This document shows, in pieces, positions 55,459 to 64,000 of a DNA stretch of 64,000 nt (the stretch's first letter is position 1; each line of letters opens with the position of its first letter). Under the pieces are notes generated by a model, which saw nothing but the letters and a program-made list of their open reading frames with translations, was not told the DNA's origin and searched no databases. The translations under genes and the position numbers were made by a program. Location of the stretch: contig JAFVAY010000002.1 of NCBI GenBank assembly GCA_017480325.1, positions 62,001-126,000 of the forward strand, in the 5' to 3' direction. The DNA is from Clostridiales bacterium (GTDB taxonomy: Bacteria; Bacillota; Clostridia; Saccharofermentanales; Saccharofermentanaceae).

Positions 55459-55488
55459 CGACAAAAATCGACAAAAAACGACAAAAAG
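55459..55488 (-). repeat. Three phased 10-base repeats (TTTTTGTCG)
   Basis: On the minus strand, three copies of (C/T/A)TTTTTGTCG run from 55488 to 55459, followed by AAAATT and a TATGCT -10 27 bases further on. The array, the AAAATT and the spacing to the -10 match those at 16941-17009 in front of the Rpn nuclease gene. Confidence 0.65.
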
Positions 55489-55518
55489 AGAAGCCCTTAG
55501 GGAACCCCCAGGGCTTCT
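55484..55518 (-). terminator. Terminator of glnN
   Basis: On the minus strand AGAAGCCCT (55518-55510) pairs with AGGGCTTCT (55497-55489), followed by CTTTTTG. It lies about 20 bases after the glnN stop. Its T-run runs into the phased repeats of the next gene. Confidence 0.85.
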
Positions 55519-55539
55519 ATATTATAAATTGTTAATCAA

Positions 55540-57624
55540 TCATACTCCGAACAGCAGGTCTCCGTAGGTAGGGAATGGCCAATATTCGGCTGAGGTCTTA
55601 AGCTCCAGCGCATCGCACTCGGCTCTTAAGGCATCCATCGCAGGGATCATCTCATCCTTGATCTTATCTGCGAGCACTTCATAATCATCGATCTTATCGC
55701 ACTCTTCGATCAAAGAGTTGAGCTTCTTCAATGCCTTGTTTGCTGCGCTCATACCTGAACTCAACTCAGCCAATGTCTCCTTCTCGAATTCTGCTTCTCC
55801 ACCGGCAGCGGTTACTGAAGCGATGCCGGAAGCAAGATCTGCCGCATAGGAGGCGACCGCCGGCAGAATATCCTGCTTTGCCATAACAGACATTGTCTCG
55901 TATTCGATATTAAGAAGCTTGCAGTATTTCTCCAGGAAGATCTCGTGACGTGACTTCATCTCCACATCAGAGTAAACCTTGTGCTTCTTGAACAGCTCCA
56001 CATTCTTAGGGTCGAGATAATGCTTAACTGCATCCGGCAATGTCTTGTAATTGGACAATCCGCGTTTCTCGGCTTCGGCGACCCAGGAATCATCATAGCC
56101 GTTACCGTTGAACAGGATACGACGATGTGAAGTGATTTCATCCTTGATCAGATTGTGAAGGGCAGACTCGAAGTCTTCCACACCCTCAAGCTTATCAGCA
56201 AACTGACTCAGCACCTCGGCAACTGCAGCATTAAGAACGGTATTTGCCATAGCAATCGATGAAGCAGAGCCTAACATTCTGAACTCGAACTTATTGCCTG
56301 TGAAGGCGAAGGGCGAAGTCCTGTTACGATCTGTCGTATCCTTAGGGAAACGAGGCAATACGTGAACTCCGACCTTGAGAAGCTCCTGCTCCTTAGATCC
56401 GTAAGGACGGTCCTCAACAATTGAATCGAGAATCTCGGTCAATTCTGAACCGAGGTAAACGGAGATTATTGCCGGCGGAGCCTCGTTGGCGCCGAGACGG
56501 TGGTCGTTGCCTGCGGAGGCTACGGACAGTCTTAACAGATCCTGATACTCATCAACAGCAACAATTACAGCCGTCACGAACAACAGGAACTGAGCGTTAT
56601 CGATAGGAGTATCTCCGGGGTCGAGCAGGTTAATGCCGGTATCCGTAGAGATGGACCAGTTGTTGTGCTTGCCCGAGCCGTTAACGCCCTCGAAGGGCTT
56701 CTCATGGAGAAGGCATACAAGACCATGCTTACGCGCCACCTTCTGCATAATCTCCATTGTAAGCTGGTTGTGGTCAGCTGCGATATTGGTCGTGGAGAAT
56801 ATCGGTGCGAGCTCATGCTGTGAAGGCGCAACCTCGTTATGCTCTGTCGTGGCGAGGATACCGAGCTTCCACAGCTCATCGTTAAGCTCCTTCATGAAGG
56901 CCTGCACGCGGGGCTTGATAACGCCGAAGTAGTGATCCTCCATCTGCTGTCCCTTGGGAGGCAACGCGCCGAACAGTGTGCGTCCCGTGTAGATCAGATC
57001 CTTACGCTGGTCGTACATATTCTTATCGATAAGGAAGTACTCCTGCTCCGGTCCGACTGTTGTACGAATCGAAGTTACGTCATCCTTGCCGAAGATCTTC
57101 ATTATTCTCATGGCCTGCTTATTGATGGCTTCCATGGAGCGAAGAAGAGGTGTCTTCTTATCAAGTGCGTCGCCGTTATATGAGCAGAACGCTGTGGGGA
57201 TGCAGAGCACGCCGTCCTTGATGAATGCGAAGGATGTGGGATCCCATGCGGTGTAGCCTCTGGCTTCGAATGTGGCACGGATACCGCCGGAAGGGAAGGA
57301 GGATGCATCAGGCTCGCCCTGGATCAATTCCTTTCCCGAGAATCTCATTATCACGCGCCCGTCATCCTGAGGTGCGATAAAGCTGTCGTGCTTCTCTGCC
57401 GTAATTCCGGTCAGCGGCTGGAACCAGTGAGTATAGTGTGTTGCACCCTTCTCGACAGCCCACTGCTTCATCTCGTTCGCGATCACATTCGCGATATCGG
57501 GCGTCAGGCGCTTGCCGTGGTCGATGGCCTCCTTAACTGCCTTGTAGGCTTCCTTGGGAAGTCTGGACTTCATCACGGACTCGTTAAATACATTCTCACC
57601 GAAAAACTCTTCTACGGTTCTCAT
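55540..57624 (-). CDS. glnN: Glutamine synthetase type III
   Basis: This 694-residue enzyme joins ammonia to glutamate with ATP. It has the type III size and the blocks [35 protein letters not shown] and GANEAPPAI, so the metal and substrate residues look intact. It is probably the working glutamine synthetase of this locus. It is read divergently from the GlnA-like gene, with its own promoter, ANTAR-type hairpin and terminator. AAAGGAG precedes the ATG. Confidence 0.95.
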   Translation of the reverse strand: MRTVEEFFGENVFNESVMKSRLPKEAYKAVKEAIDHGKRLTPDIANVIANEMKQWAVEKGATHYTHWFQPLTGITAEKHDSFIAPQDDGRVIMRFSGKELIQGEPDASSFPSGGIRATFEARGYTAWDPTSFAFIKDGVLCIPTAFCSYNGDALDKKTPLLRSMEAINKQAMRIMKIFGKDDVTSIRTTVGPEQEYFLIDKNMYDQRKDLIYTGRTLFGALPPKGQQMEDHYFGVIKPRVQAFMKELNDELWKLGILATTEHNEVAPSQHELAPIFSTTNIAADHNQLTMEIMQKVARKHGLVCLLHEKPFEGVNGSGKHNNWSISTDTGINLLDPGDTPIDNAQFLLFVTAVIVAVDEYQDLLRLSVASAGNDHRLGANEAPPAIISVYLGSELTEILDSIVEDRPYGSKEQELLKVGVHVLPRFPKDTTDRNRTSPFAFTGNKFEFRMLGSASSIAMANTVLNAAVAEVLSQFADKLEGVEDFESALHNLIKDEITSHRRILFNGNGYDDSWVAEAEKRGLSNYKTLPDAVKHYLDPKNVELFKKHKVYSDVEMKSRHEIFLEKYCKLLNIEYETMSVMAKQDILPAVASYAADLASGIASVTAAGGEAEFEKETLAELSSGMSAANKALKKLNSLIEECDKIDDYEVLADKIKDEMIPAMDALRAECDALELKTSAEYWPFPTYGDLLFGV

Positions 57625-57650
57625 ACGGTTTCTCCTTTCTTCTCGAAAAC

Positions 57651-57744
57651 AAAAAAGACGCCGTGAACCTTCAAAAGTTCACGGCGTCTTTGCCGTTTGT
57701 CTCGTTTACGGTGTGAATATACACCTCGGATTTTAAGATGTCAA
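57651..57744 (-). promoter_or_regulatory. glnN promoter with ANTAR hairpin and terminator
   Basis: On the minus strand TTGACA (57744-57739) and TATATT (57721-57716) are 17 bases apart. ACGGC and GCCGT enclose hexaloop AAAGAC (hairpin 57696-57681). The 12-bp terminator stem GACGCCGTGAAC (57688-57677) with GTTCACGGCGTC (57668-57657) shares the loop and 3' arm, and six Ts follow. This is the clearest of the four attenuators. Confidence 0.82.
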
Positions 57745-57760
57745 CACCCATCCATAATTG

Positions 57761-57850
57761 TTGACAACTTAAGTCCCGAGTGGCACAATCAACTCGAACA
57801 AAGGCGTTCATTTCTCAGGGCTGACTCTGGGAAATGAGCGCTATCTTTTT
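57761..57850 (+). promoter_or_regulatory. GlnA-like operon promoter with ANTAR hairpin and terminator
   Basis: TTGACA (57761-57766) and CACAAT (57784-57789) are 17 bases apart. GAAC (57796-57799) and GTTC (57806-57809) enclose hexaloop AAAGGC. A 15-bp terminator stem, 57804-57818 with 57827-57841, begins inside that loop, and CTTTTT ends it. The hairpin begins at the predicted transcription start. The operon encodes the ANTAR protein itself, so self-control is expected. Confidence 0.78.
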
Positions 57851-57880
57851 AATAAGAATTACATGCCACGGAGGATCAGG

Positions 57881-59059
57881 ATGGATTATTCTTTGAGCGA
57901 ATTTATGCAGTATATCGAAGAGGAAGATATCAAGTTTATTAAGCTTACTTTCTGCGATGTTCACGGTGTTCCGAAGAACATCTCCATAATGCCGAACGAA
58001 CTGGAGGATGCTATCGCTAACGGTATCCCGATAAACGCTTCACTTATCCCGGGCTTCGGTCAGACGGTCTATTCTGACCTGTTCCTGCATCCGGATATCA
58101 GCACCACGACTTTGGTCCCCTGGCGTCCGGAGAACGGAAGAGTAATAAGGATGTTCTGCGACATCACGCTGGAGGACGGATCCCCGTTCCCGATCGACAC
58201 GAGACGCGTACTTCAGAATGCCGTTAAGAAGGCTCAGGAGCAGGGAGTAGACTTCACCTTCGGCTCGAGGATCGAGTTCTATCTGTTCAAGACCGACGAT
58301 AACGGAGAGCCCACAAGGATACCTTACGATAACGCCGGATATATGGATATCGCACCTCAGGATAAGGGAGAGAATGTAAGACGAGAGATATGTCTTACCC
58401 TGGAGAGGATGGGCATACTTCCCATTAATTCTCATCATGAGGCCGGTCCCGGACAGAATCAGATCGACTTCGTCGGCAATACTCCCGTTAAGGCTGCGGA
58501 TAATGTGCTTACCTATATCTCGGTGGTTAAGACCATCGCCGCCCGTTACGGCCTCGTGGCAGACTTTTCTCCCAAGCCTCTTCCGGATGCTCCCGGCAAC
58601 GGCTTCCACGTCAATGTTCTGGCCAAGGATCCCAAGGGCGAGAAGGACTATCTTACCGCTGCCATCGCCGGCATCCTTAATCACATTCACGATACTACAT
58701 TTTTCTTCAATAACTCCGAGCATTCCTACAGAAGATTCGGTTCCGGCTCCGCGCCCCTTGACATCTCCTGGAATAAGGATAATCACGGACAGCTTATAAG
58801 GATACCACCGGCAGGTCCGGCCAAGCGGATCTATGCACAGCTCAGATCCCCCGACGCTCTTGCCAATCCTTATCTTGTCATGGCTCTTCTCATCTACGAG
58901 TGCCTTGACGGCATATCCAAGAGCATGAGTCTCCCCGAGGATGGTCAATCCCTCGGGACACTGCCAAAGTCCCTGAATGAAGCCCGCGAGCTGGCGCTCA
59001 AGGATGAATTCGTTAATGAAGTATTCGGAAAAGAACTTGTTGAAGCCTACTGCAGATGA
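57881..59059 (+). CDS. Catalytically degenerate glutamine synthetase-like protein
   Basis: The fold is type I glutamine synthetase, but at 392 residues it is short and lost key residues. Compared with canonical enzymes: the D50 loop DGSSIEGF is NASLIPGF; metal ligand E129 (PEPEF) is arginine (SRIEF); E220 (GQHEI) is glutamine (GQNQI); the flap glutamate E327 (PGYEAP) is lost (SGSAP); E357 (VEVR) is glutamine (AQLR). HHE and the GNGFH histidine remain. It is unlikely to make glutamine and may bind nucleotide or amino acid as a sensor. GGAGG precedes ATG 57881. It overlaps the ANTAR gene. Confidence 0.8.
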   Translation: MDYSLSEFMQYIEEEDIKFIKLTFCDVHGVPKNISIMPNELEDAIANGIPINASLIPGFGQTVYSDLFLHPDISTTTLVPWRPENGRVIRMFCDITLEDGSPFPIDTRRVLQNAVKKAQEQGVDFTFGSRIEFYLFKTDDNGEPTRIPYDNAGYMDIAPQDKGENVRREICLTLERMGILPINSHHEAGPGQNQIDFVGNTPVKAADNVLTYISVVKTIAARYGLVADFSPKPLPDAPGNGFHVNVLAKDPKGEKDYLTAAIAGILNHIHDTTFFFNNSEHSYRRFGSGSAPLDISWNKDNHGQLIRIPPAGPAKRIYAQLRSPDALANPYLVMALLIYECLDGISKSMSLPEDGQSLGTLPKSLNEARELALKDEFVNEVFGKELVEAYCR

Positions 59060-59646
59060 ATGGCCTGAAGGAACATAAATATCGAGTGCTCATAGCCTCG
59101 TCGAATGAGAAGTTTGACGATGTATTGCTGTCGCTTCTTCCGAAGGAGGAGTTCGATCCGATATACGTCGTTACCTCTGCTTCTGCAGCAAGACGTGAGC
59201 TCCACGATAAGTCCTACGATCTGTTGCTCGTCAATACTCCGCTTCAGGACGAGAGAGGCATCAACCTCGCGGTGGATGCGGCTATCGATACGGGTGCAGG
59301 TGTGCTGCTGTTCATCGATGCGCAGTGGTATGACGAGGTAACGGCGCACACGGAGGAATACGGTGTGCTTACAGTCTCGAAGCCGACCAAGAGGTCTGTG
59401 GTCACACATACCATAAGGCTTATGTGCGCCACTCGTCAGAGGCTTAAGAGAATGGAGAAAAAGGCTCAGTCCTTCGAGGAGAAGATCGCAGAGATCAAGA
59501 CTGTTAACAGAGCAAAGCTGCTTCTTATGGAGAAGGAGGGCTTATCCGAGGATGAGGCCCATAAGCTGATCCTAAGAGAGGCCATGGATTCGAGGCTTAC
59601 GAGACAGGCTGTGGCGCAGGAAATAATCGAGAGGTTAGGTGGTTAA
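59056..59646 (+). CDS. ANTAR-domain antitermination regulator with pseudo-receiver
   Basis: The 196-residue protein joins a receiver-like domain (1-120), a coiled-coil linker (about 125-150) and a C-terminal ANTAR domain ([20 protein letters not shown], then AVAQEII). ANTAR domains bind RNA hairpins with A1/G4 hexaloops and prevent terminators. The receiver aspartate is replaced: [10 protein letters not shown] has N60. So phosphorylation is unlikely, and another signal, perhaps the GlnA-like protein encoded just upstream with a four-base overlap, is needed. Its likely targets are the four leaders in this locus. Confidence 0.88.
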   Translation: MNGLKEHKYRVLIASSNEKFDDVLLSLLPKEEFDPIYVVTSASAARRELHDKSYDLLLVNTPLQDERGINLAVDAAIDTGAGVLLFIDAQWYDEVTAHTEEYGVLTVSKPTKRSVVTHTIRLMCATRQRLKRMEKKAQSFEEKIAEIKTVNRAKLLLMEKEGLSEDEAHKLILREAMDSRLTRQAVAQEIIERLGG

Positions 59647-59647
59647 T

Positions 59648-61240
59648 ATGACTAAGTACATCTTCGTAACAGGCGGTGTAGTATCGGGTCTGGGCAAAGG
59701 CATCACAGCGGCATCCTTAGGAAGACTTCTTAAGCAGAGAGGCTTGAAGGTGGCGGCTCAGAAGCTGGATCCTTATATCAATGTCGATCCCGGCACCATG
59801 AGTCCGTACCAGCACGGTGAAGTCTATGTTACCGAGGACGGTGCCGAGACGGATCTGGATCTCGGTCACTACGAGCGTTTCATTGACGAGGATCTTAACA
59901 AGTATTCGAATCTGACCACGGGGCGCATCTACTCCAATGTCATCGCGAAGGAAAGGCGCGGAGAGTACCTGGGTTCGACGGTTCAGATCATTCCCCACAT
60001 CACCGATGAGATCAAAAGCTTCATCTATAACGTAGGCAAGAAGACAGATGCCGACATAGTTATCACCGAGGTCGGAGGAACCATCGGAGACATCGAGGGT
60101 CAGCCCTTCATCGAAGCCATAAGACAGGTTGGAAGGGAAGTCGGTAAGGAAAACTCTCTTTATATTCACGTGTGCCTGCTGCCGTACCTTAAGGCTTCGG
60201 GAGAGCATAAGACCAAGCCTACGCAGCACTCGGTAAAAGAGCTTCAGGGTATGGGTATCACCCCCGACATCATTGTATTAAGAACAGACGAGCAGATCGA
60301 GGACAGATCTATATTTAAGAAGATCGCGGGCTTCTGTAACGTCAAGCCCGACTGCGTTATCGAGAATATCACTCTTCCGATCCTCTACGAAGCTCCTCTC
60401 ATGCTCGAGAAGAACAATTTCTCCTCCATCGTCTGTCGCGAGCTCGGTATAGATGCTCCCGAACCGGACCTTGTGAGCTGGACTCAGATGGTGGACAGCA
60501 TAAAGAACGCCTCCAGGGAGGTTAATATCGGTCTTATCGGTAAATACGTTCAGCTTCACGACGCATATCTGTCAGTCGCCGAGGCGCTCAGGCACGCGGG
60601 CTATTCCTGCAATGCTCATGTGAATATTAACTGGATAGATTCGGAATCGATTAATGAACAAAACTATAGGGATATCCTCGGCAGGCTTGACGGCGTGATC
60701 GTTCCGGGAGGCTTCGGAGGAAGAGGTATCGAGGGTATGATACTTACGGCCAGATACTGTCGCGAGAATGATGTTCCTTATCTTGGCATCTGCCTAGGGA
60801 TGCAGATCGCGGTCATCGAGGCGGCAAGAGACCTCTTAGGCTGGGAGGATGCGGACTCCGGAGAGTTCAGTCCCGTGTCCACTCATAAGGTAATAGATTT
60901 TATGCCCGGTCAAAGCGATGATATCGAGAAGGGCGGTACCTTAAGACTCGGAAGCTATCCTTGCAGCATCACTCCCGGCACCATTATGGAGCAGTGCTAT
61001 CAAAGCTTAAGCATCAACGAGCGCCATCGTCACAGATACGAGGTGAATAACGACTTCAGAGACGAGCTTACCGAAGGAGGACTTGTAATAAGCGGAATGT
61101 CTCCTGACGGGAAGCTGGTGGAGACCGTTGAATATAATGACAAGAAGTTCTTCGTCGGAGTCCAGTATCACCCTGAATTCAAGTCGAGACCGGACAGGCC
61201 TCATCCGCTCTTTATAGGGCTTATAAAAGCTTCTTTGTAA
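59648..61240 (+). CDS. pyrG: CTP synthase
   Basis: CTP synthase (530 residues) makes CTP from UTP, ATP and glutamine. The N-terminal synthetase domain opens with [16 protein letters not shown] and the C-terminal glutaminase has LGICLGMQ with its cysteine and the VQYHPEF histidine. The ATG at 59648 has AGGTGG ahead, one base after the ANTAR stop. Its position in the operon makes sense as a glutamine consumer, and it may be cotranscribed. Confidence 0.97.
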   Translation: MTKYIFVTGGVVSGLGKGITAASLGRLLKQRGLKVAAQKLDPYINVDPGTMSPYQHGEVYVTEDGAETDLDLGHYERFIDEDLNKYSNLTTGRIYSNVIAKERRGEYLGSTVQIIPHITDEIKSFIYNVGKKTDADIVITEVGGTIGDIEGQPFIEAIRQVGREVGKENSLYIHVCLLPYLKASGEHKTKPTQHSVKELQGMGITPDIIVLRTDEQIEDRSIFKKIAGFCNVKPDCVIENITLPILYEAPLMLEKNNFSSIVCRELGIDAPEPDLVSWTQMVDSIKNASREVNIGLIGKYVQLHDAYLSVAEALRHAGYSCNAHVNINWIDSESINEQNYRDILGRLDGVIVPGGFGGRGIEGMILTARYCRENDVPYLGICLGMQIAVIEAARDLLGWEDADSGEFSPVSTHKVIDFMPGQSDDIEKGGTLRLGSYPCSITPGTIMEQCYQSLSINERHRHRYEVNNDFRDELTEGGLVISGMSPDGKLVETVEYNDKKFFVGVQYHPEFKSRPDRPHPLFIGLIKASL

Positions 61241-61276
61241 ATTGCGCTTTCGAGGGAATTACTTTATTATTAGTAC

Positions 61277-63988
61277 ATGTCCAACTCGAGTCGTAAAAGA
61301 ATCGCCGTGCTGCTGGGGCAGCCCGAAGAATATTCACATGAGCTTTTCCTGAAGGGCTTTCTGGAGGAGACCTTCAAGCGCGACTACGACGTATGCATGT
61401 TCGGGATGTACATCAAGTACCAGAATACCCCTGCCCGATGTAAGGGCGAAGCCTCGATCTTCAAGCTAGTAAATTACAATGAATTCGAAGCCGTGGTGGT
61501 CATGGCGGATACGATACAGACCGAGGGCGTCTCGGACAGTATAGAAGAGGAGCTTCACAACAATTACAAGGGAAAGGTCCTGTTCGTAGACAAGGACAGC
61601 AGTTTTTTTCCTTCAGTTCACATAGATAACTACAATCCCGAGAAGGCTGTTGTGTCTCATCTTATCCGTAAGCACGGGATCAGGGACATAGCTTTTCTCA
61701 CGGGGAAATCCTGGCATCCCCACTCCATAATAAGACTTAACGCCTACAAGGATGCCCTGACGGAGAACGGCATAGAGGCGGATGAGAAGAAGATATTCTA
61801 CGGAGACTTCTGGTACACGAGCGGAGAGAGTCTCGCCGACAGCTTCATAGGAAGCGGGAAGCTCCCTCAGGCCGTTGCCTGTGCCAACGACTGTATGGCA
61901 CTGGGCTTCGCAAAGAAACTTACCGAGAAGGGGTATCGTATCCCGGAGGATATCGCGGTGGTAGGATGTGACTCCAATGAGGAGGGACGCCATGCGCCGA
62001 TCCCCATCACGTCGGTTCCTTTATCTTCCTACAGGCTGGGTCAGACGGCGGCTATAAATGCACATGCACTCATTACCGGGCAGAAGGCGGAGGAGATTCC
62101 TCCGGAGCCCGAGCTCTTCATAGGCGGGAGCTGCGGTTGTGACTGCGACAGCGCGAAGCCGGTGTACTACAGAAGAGATACGTGGGATACGGATCTGTCC
62201 TTAAGTTCTATGTTCTCGCCTCTTAATACCATGGACGAGGACCTGCTTACGCAGTCGTCGTTCACGGGACTTATAAGCACCATATTCGGATCCATACAGT
62301 TTATAAGCGGCTTCGAGGACTTTAGTCTCTGTCTTAATCCCTCATTAGGTGAGGTGGGTGCTGAGTATGAGGACAGGATACTTCAGATAATAAGATGCGG
62401 CTCGCAGGCGGAGAATAACAACAGGATAATGCCTGATGCCTACTTCGACAGGAATGCGATGCTTCCGCAGCTTTACGAGGAGCGGGAGAGACCTGCAGCC
62501 TTCTACTTCATGCCTCTGTATTATGAGGACAGCGTCTTCGGTTATGCTGCTGTAAGCTACGGCGATCAGATCAGGGTTATATCCCCCGAGTACCGCGCAT
62601 GGCTTCGAAGTGTCAGCAGAGGAATAGAGTGCTACAGAAGATCCGACGAGCTTATAGGCAGCAACAAGATCGCCAAGAAGGGCATCACCACCGACAGTCT
62701 CACGGGCCTGTCGAACTACAGAGGTTTCCTCGAGAGAGCAGAAACGCTGCTTCATCTTATGCGTAATAACGGCGGCTACATGGGTGCTCTTGCCGTGGAT
62801 ATCAAGGACCTGGCGAAGATTAACGATACCTACGGCCGTAAGGAGGGTGACAACGCCATCGTGATCCTGGGAAGCGCGCTGGAGGTGGTTTTCTCGTCCC
62901 GTAACTGTATGTGCTTCAGGGTCGGCAACGACGAACTGGTGGCGCTTCGTATAACAAGAAGTCCCAATGACAGCGAGATGCTTACCGAGAAGGATAAGCT
63001 CATGAAGATGCTGGAGGAGCATCAGGCGGCAACGAATGTGGACTATAACATCGAGCTTTACTACGGCGTTCAGAGCGGAAGTCCCGCCTCGTCCGAAGAG
63101 ATGGAGAGGCTCGTCAACGTCGCTATAAGCAAGAAGAATACTGACAAAGCCAATGCCCAGAAGCTGTCGAAGGAGATGTCCTTGACGGATGAGGAGCTCC
63201 ACGATGCCAGAGTCGTAAGCTCTATTCTGGACGATAATAAGATCACCTATCATTTCCAGCCTATCGTAGATGCGAGGACCGGTAAGATATATGCCTATGA
63301 GGCTCTGATGAGAGCAGATGTGACGCCGTATCTGGCGCCTCCCGTGGTGCTTCGCTATGCCGAGTTCTACGGAAGGCTTTATGACGTTGAAAAGGCTACC
63401 TTCAATAACGTCATCCGCGCCATGAGGGATAACGAGGTCAGGCTCTCCGACGGTACTAAGATATTTATTAATTCCATTCCCGGTCACATGTTAAGCGACG
63501 ATGATCTTAAGGTCTTGGAGGAATATGTCCGGGAGCATCCGGACTCCGTTGTGGTGGAGCTCACGGAGCACTCGGAGATATCGGACGAGGATCTTCGACA
63601 CATGAAGAATACCTATGCGAGAATAGGCATCGAGACCGCCGTTGACGATTACGGCACAGGCTACTCCAACGTATCCAACCTCCTTCGCTATATTCCCGAT
63701 TACGTTAAGATCGACAGAGCTTTGTTGTCGGGTATCGAGGACAGCCCTCAGAAGCAGCACTTCGTGAAGGACATTATCGAGTTCTCGCACGATAACGGCA
63801 TCAAGGCCTTGGCTGAGGGTGTGGAGACAGACGAGGAGCTTCAGACCGTCATCGCGCTCGGGGCTGATCTTATTCAGGGCTACTATACCGGCAGACCCGC
63901 CAAGGAGATGATACAGTCCATCGATTCTATGGTAGTGGAGTCGATCCACAAATATTCGCTTCTTAAGAAACAAGGTGCAGATAGCTGA
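61277..63988 (+). CDS. LacI-type sensor fused to degenerate GGDEF and EAL
   Basis: Residues 1-285 match the periplasmic-binding-like sugar-sensor domain of LacI regulators (AVACANDCMALGFAKKL, IAVVGCDSNEEG) without the DNA-binding helix-turn-helix. A GAF-like middle region follows, then a GGDEF domain whose motif is VGNDELV and so inactive, and an EAL domain (about 650-890) with YEALMR, VELTE, VDDYGTGYSN, VKIDR and EGVE, likely active. No membrane segment is seen, so it senses a cytoplasmic ligand and would lower c-di-GMP. The gene is complete, ending 12 bases before the window end. Confidence 0.88.
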   Translation: MSNSSRKRIAVLLGQPEEYSHELFLKGFLEETFKRDYDVCMFGMYIKYQNTPARCKGEASIFKLVNYNEFEAVVVMADTIQTEGVSDSIEEELHNNYKGKVLFVDKDSSFFPSVHIDNYNPEKAVVSHLIRKHGIRDIAFLTGKSWHPHSIIRLNAYKDALTENGIEADEKKIFYGDFWYTSGESLADSFIGSGKLPQAVACANDCMALGFAKKLTEKGYRIPEDIAVVGCDSNEEGRHAPIPITSVPLSSYRLGQTAAINAHALITGQKAEEIPPEPELFIGGSCGCDCDSAKPVYYRRDTWDTDLSLSSMFSPLNTMDEDLLTQSSFTGLISTIFGSIQFISGFEDFSLCLNPSLGEVGAEYEDRILQIIRCGSQAENNNRIMPDAYFDRNAMLPQLYEERERPAAFYFMPLYYEDSVFGYAAVSYGDQIRVISPEYRAWLRSVSRGIECYRRSDELIGSNKIAKKGITTDSLTGLSNYRGFLERAETLLHLMRNNGGYMGALAVDIKDLAKINDTYGRKEGDNAIVILGSALEVVFSSRNCMCFRVGNDELVALRITRSPNDSEMLTEKDKLMKMLEEHQAATNVDYNIELYYGVQSGSPASSEEMERLVNVAISKKNTDKANAQKLSKEMSLTDEELHDARVVSSILDDNKITYHFQPIVDARTGKIYAYEALMRADVTPYLAPPVVLRYAEFYGRLYDVEKATFNNVIRAMRDNEVRLSDGTKIFINSIPGHMLSDDDLKVLEEYVREHPDSVVVELTEHSEISDEDLRHMKNTYARIGIETAVDDYGTGYSNVSNLLRYIPDYVKIDRALLSGIEDSPQKQHFVKDIIEFSHDNGIKALAEGVETDEELQTVIALGADLIQGYYTGRPAKEMIQSIDSMVVESIHKYSLLKKQGADS

Positions 63989-64000
63989 AAAAGCTATTAA

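Noticed and set aside
62345..63487. Minus-strand open frame of 380 codons
   Set aside because: It is a shadow of the GGDEF-EAL gene with no recognisable domain.

Overview
The window reads as a chromosomal segment from an anaerobic, low-to-mid GC Gram-positive of the class Clostridia; I cannot fix the genus. Supporting signs are strong AGGAGG ribosome sites, a type III glutamine synthetase, oxygen-sensitive glycyl-radical chemistry, FeoAB, several c-di-GMP proteins and an ANTAR antiterminator. No rRNA, tRNA, CRISPR array or intact insertion sequence was seen.

Layout. 0-5.4 kb: enolase, feoAB with an HMA-domain protein, and a GGDEF protein. Palindromes of DtxR-like form lie near the promoters of eno and feo. 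5.4-18.5 kb: an accessory stretch of small regulators, a Lon-like AAA ATPase without protease, three metallophosphoesterases (one truncated), immunity-like orphan proteins, an RNase H-like protein, an SPFH fragment and an Rpn-type nuclease. 18.5-30.8 kb: a flavin disulfide reductase/radical SAM operon, envelope and membrane proteins, and two GGDEF-EAL proteins with degenerate cyclase motifs.

30.8-46.4 kb: a sulfur-assimilation locus. A sulfonate ABC importer (ssuABC type) and a glycyl-radical enzyme matching isethionate sulfite-lyase, with its activase, would release sulfite from isethionate. A small siroheme sulfite reductase with two ferredoxin clusters would make sulfide. A protein-thiocarboxylate system (sulfur carrier, E1-like activator, JAMM protease) plus a MetY-like PLP enzyme would pass it to homocysteine. 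A CbiX-like chelatase beside a siderophore/B12-type ABC transporter may supply siroheme. A rhodanese-TusA-DsrE fusion and a LysR regulator face each other. Three promoters here carry the same palindrome directly downstream of the -10 box.

46.4-61.2 kb: a nitrogen-assimilation locus: an Amt-PII fusion, gltB-gltD, type III glutamine synthetase, then a glutamine-synthetase-like gene overlapping an ANTAR antiterminator gene, and pyrG. Four promoters (amt, gltB, glnN, glnA-like) are each followed by a small hairpin with hexaloop AAAGGC or AAAGAC that overlaps the 5' arm of an intrinsic terminator, the form expected of ANTAR targets. The GlnA-like protein lacks several catalytic and metal-binding residues and the ANTAR protein lacks the receiver aspartate. 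I propose that this pair is a nitrogen-sensing antitermination module controlling the real assimilation enzymes. The window ends with a LacI-type sensor fused to GGDEF-EAL.
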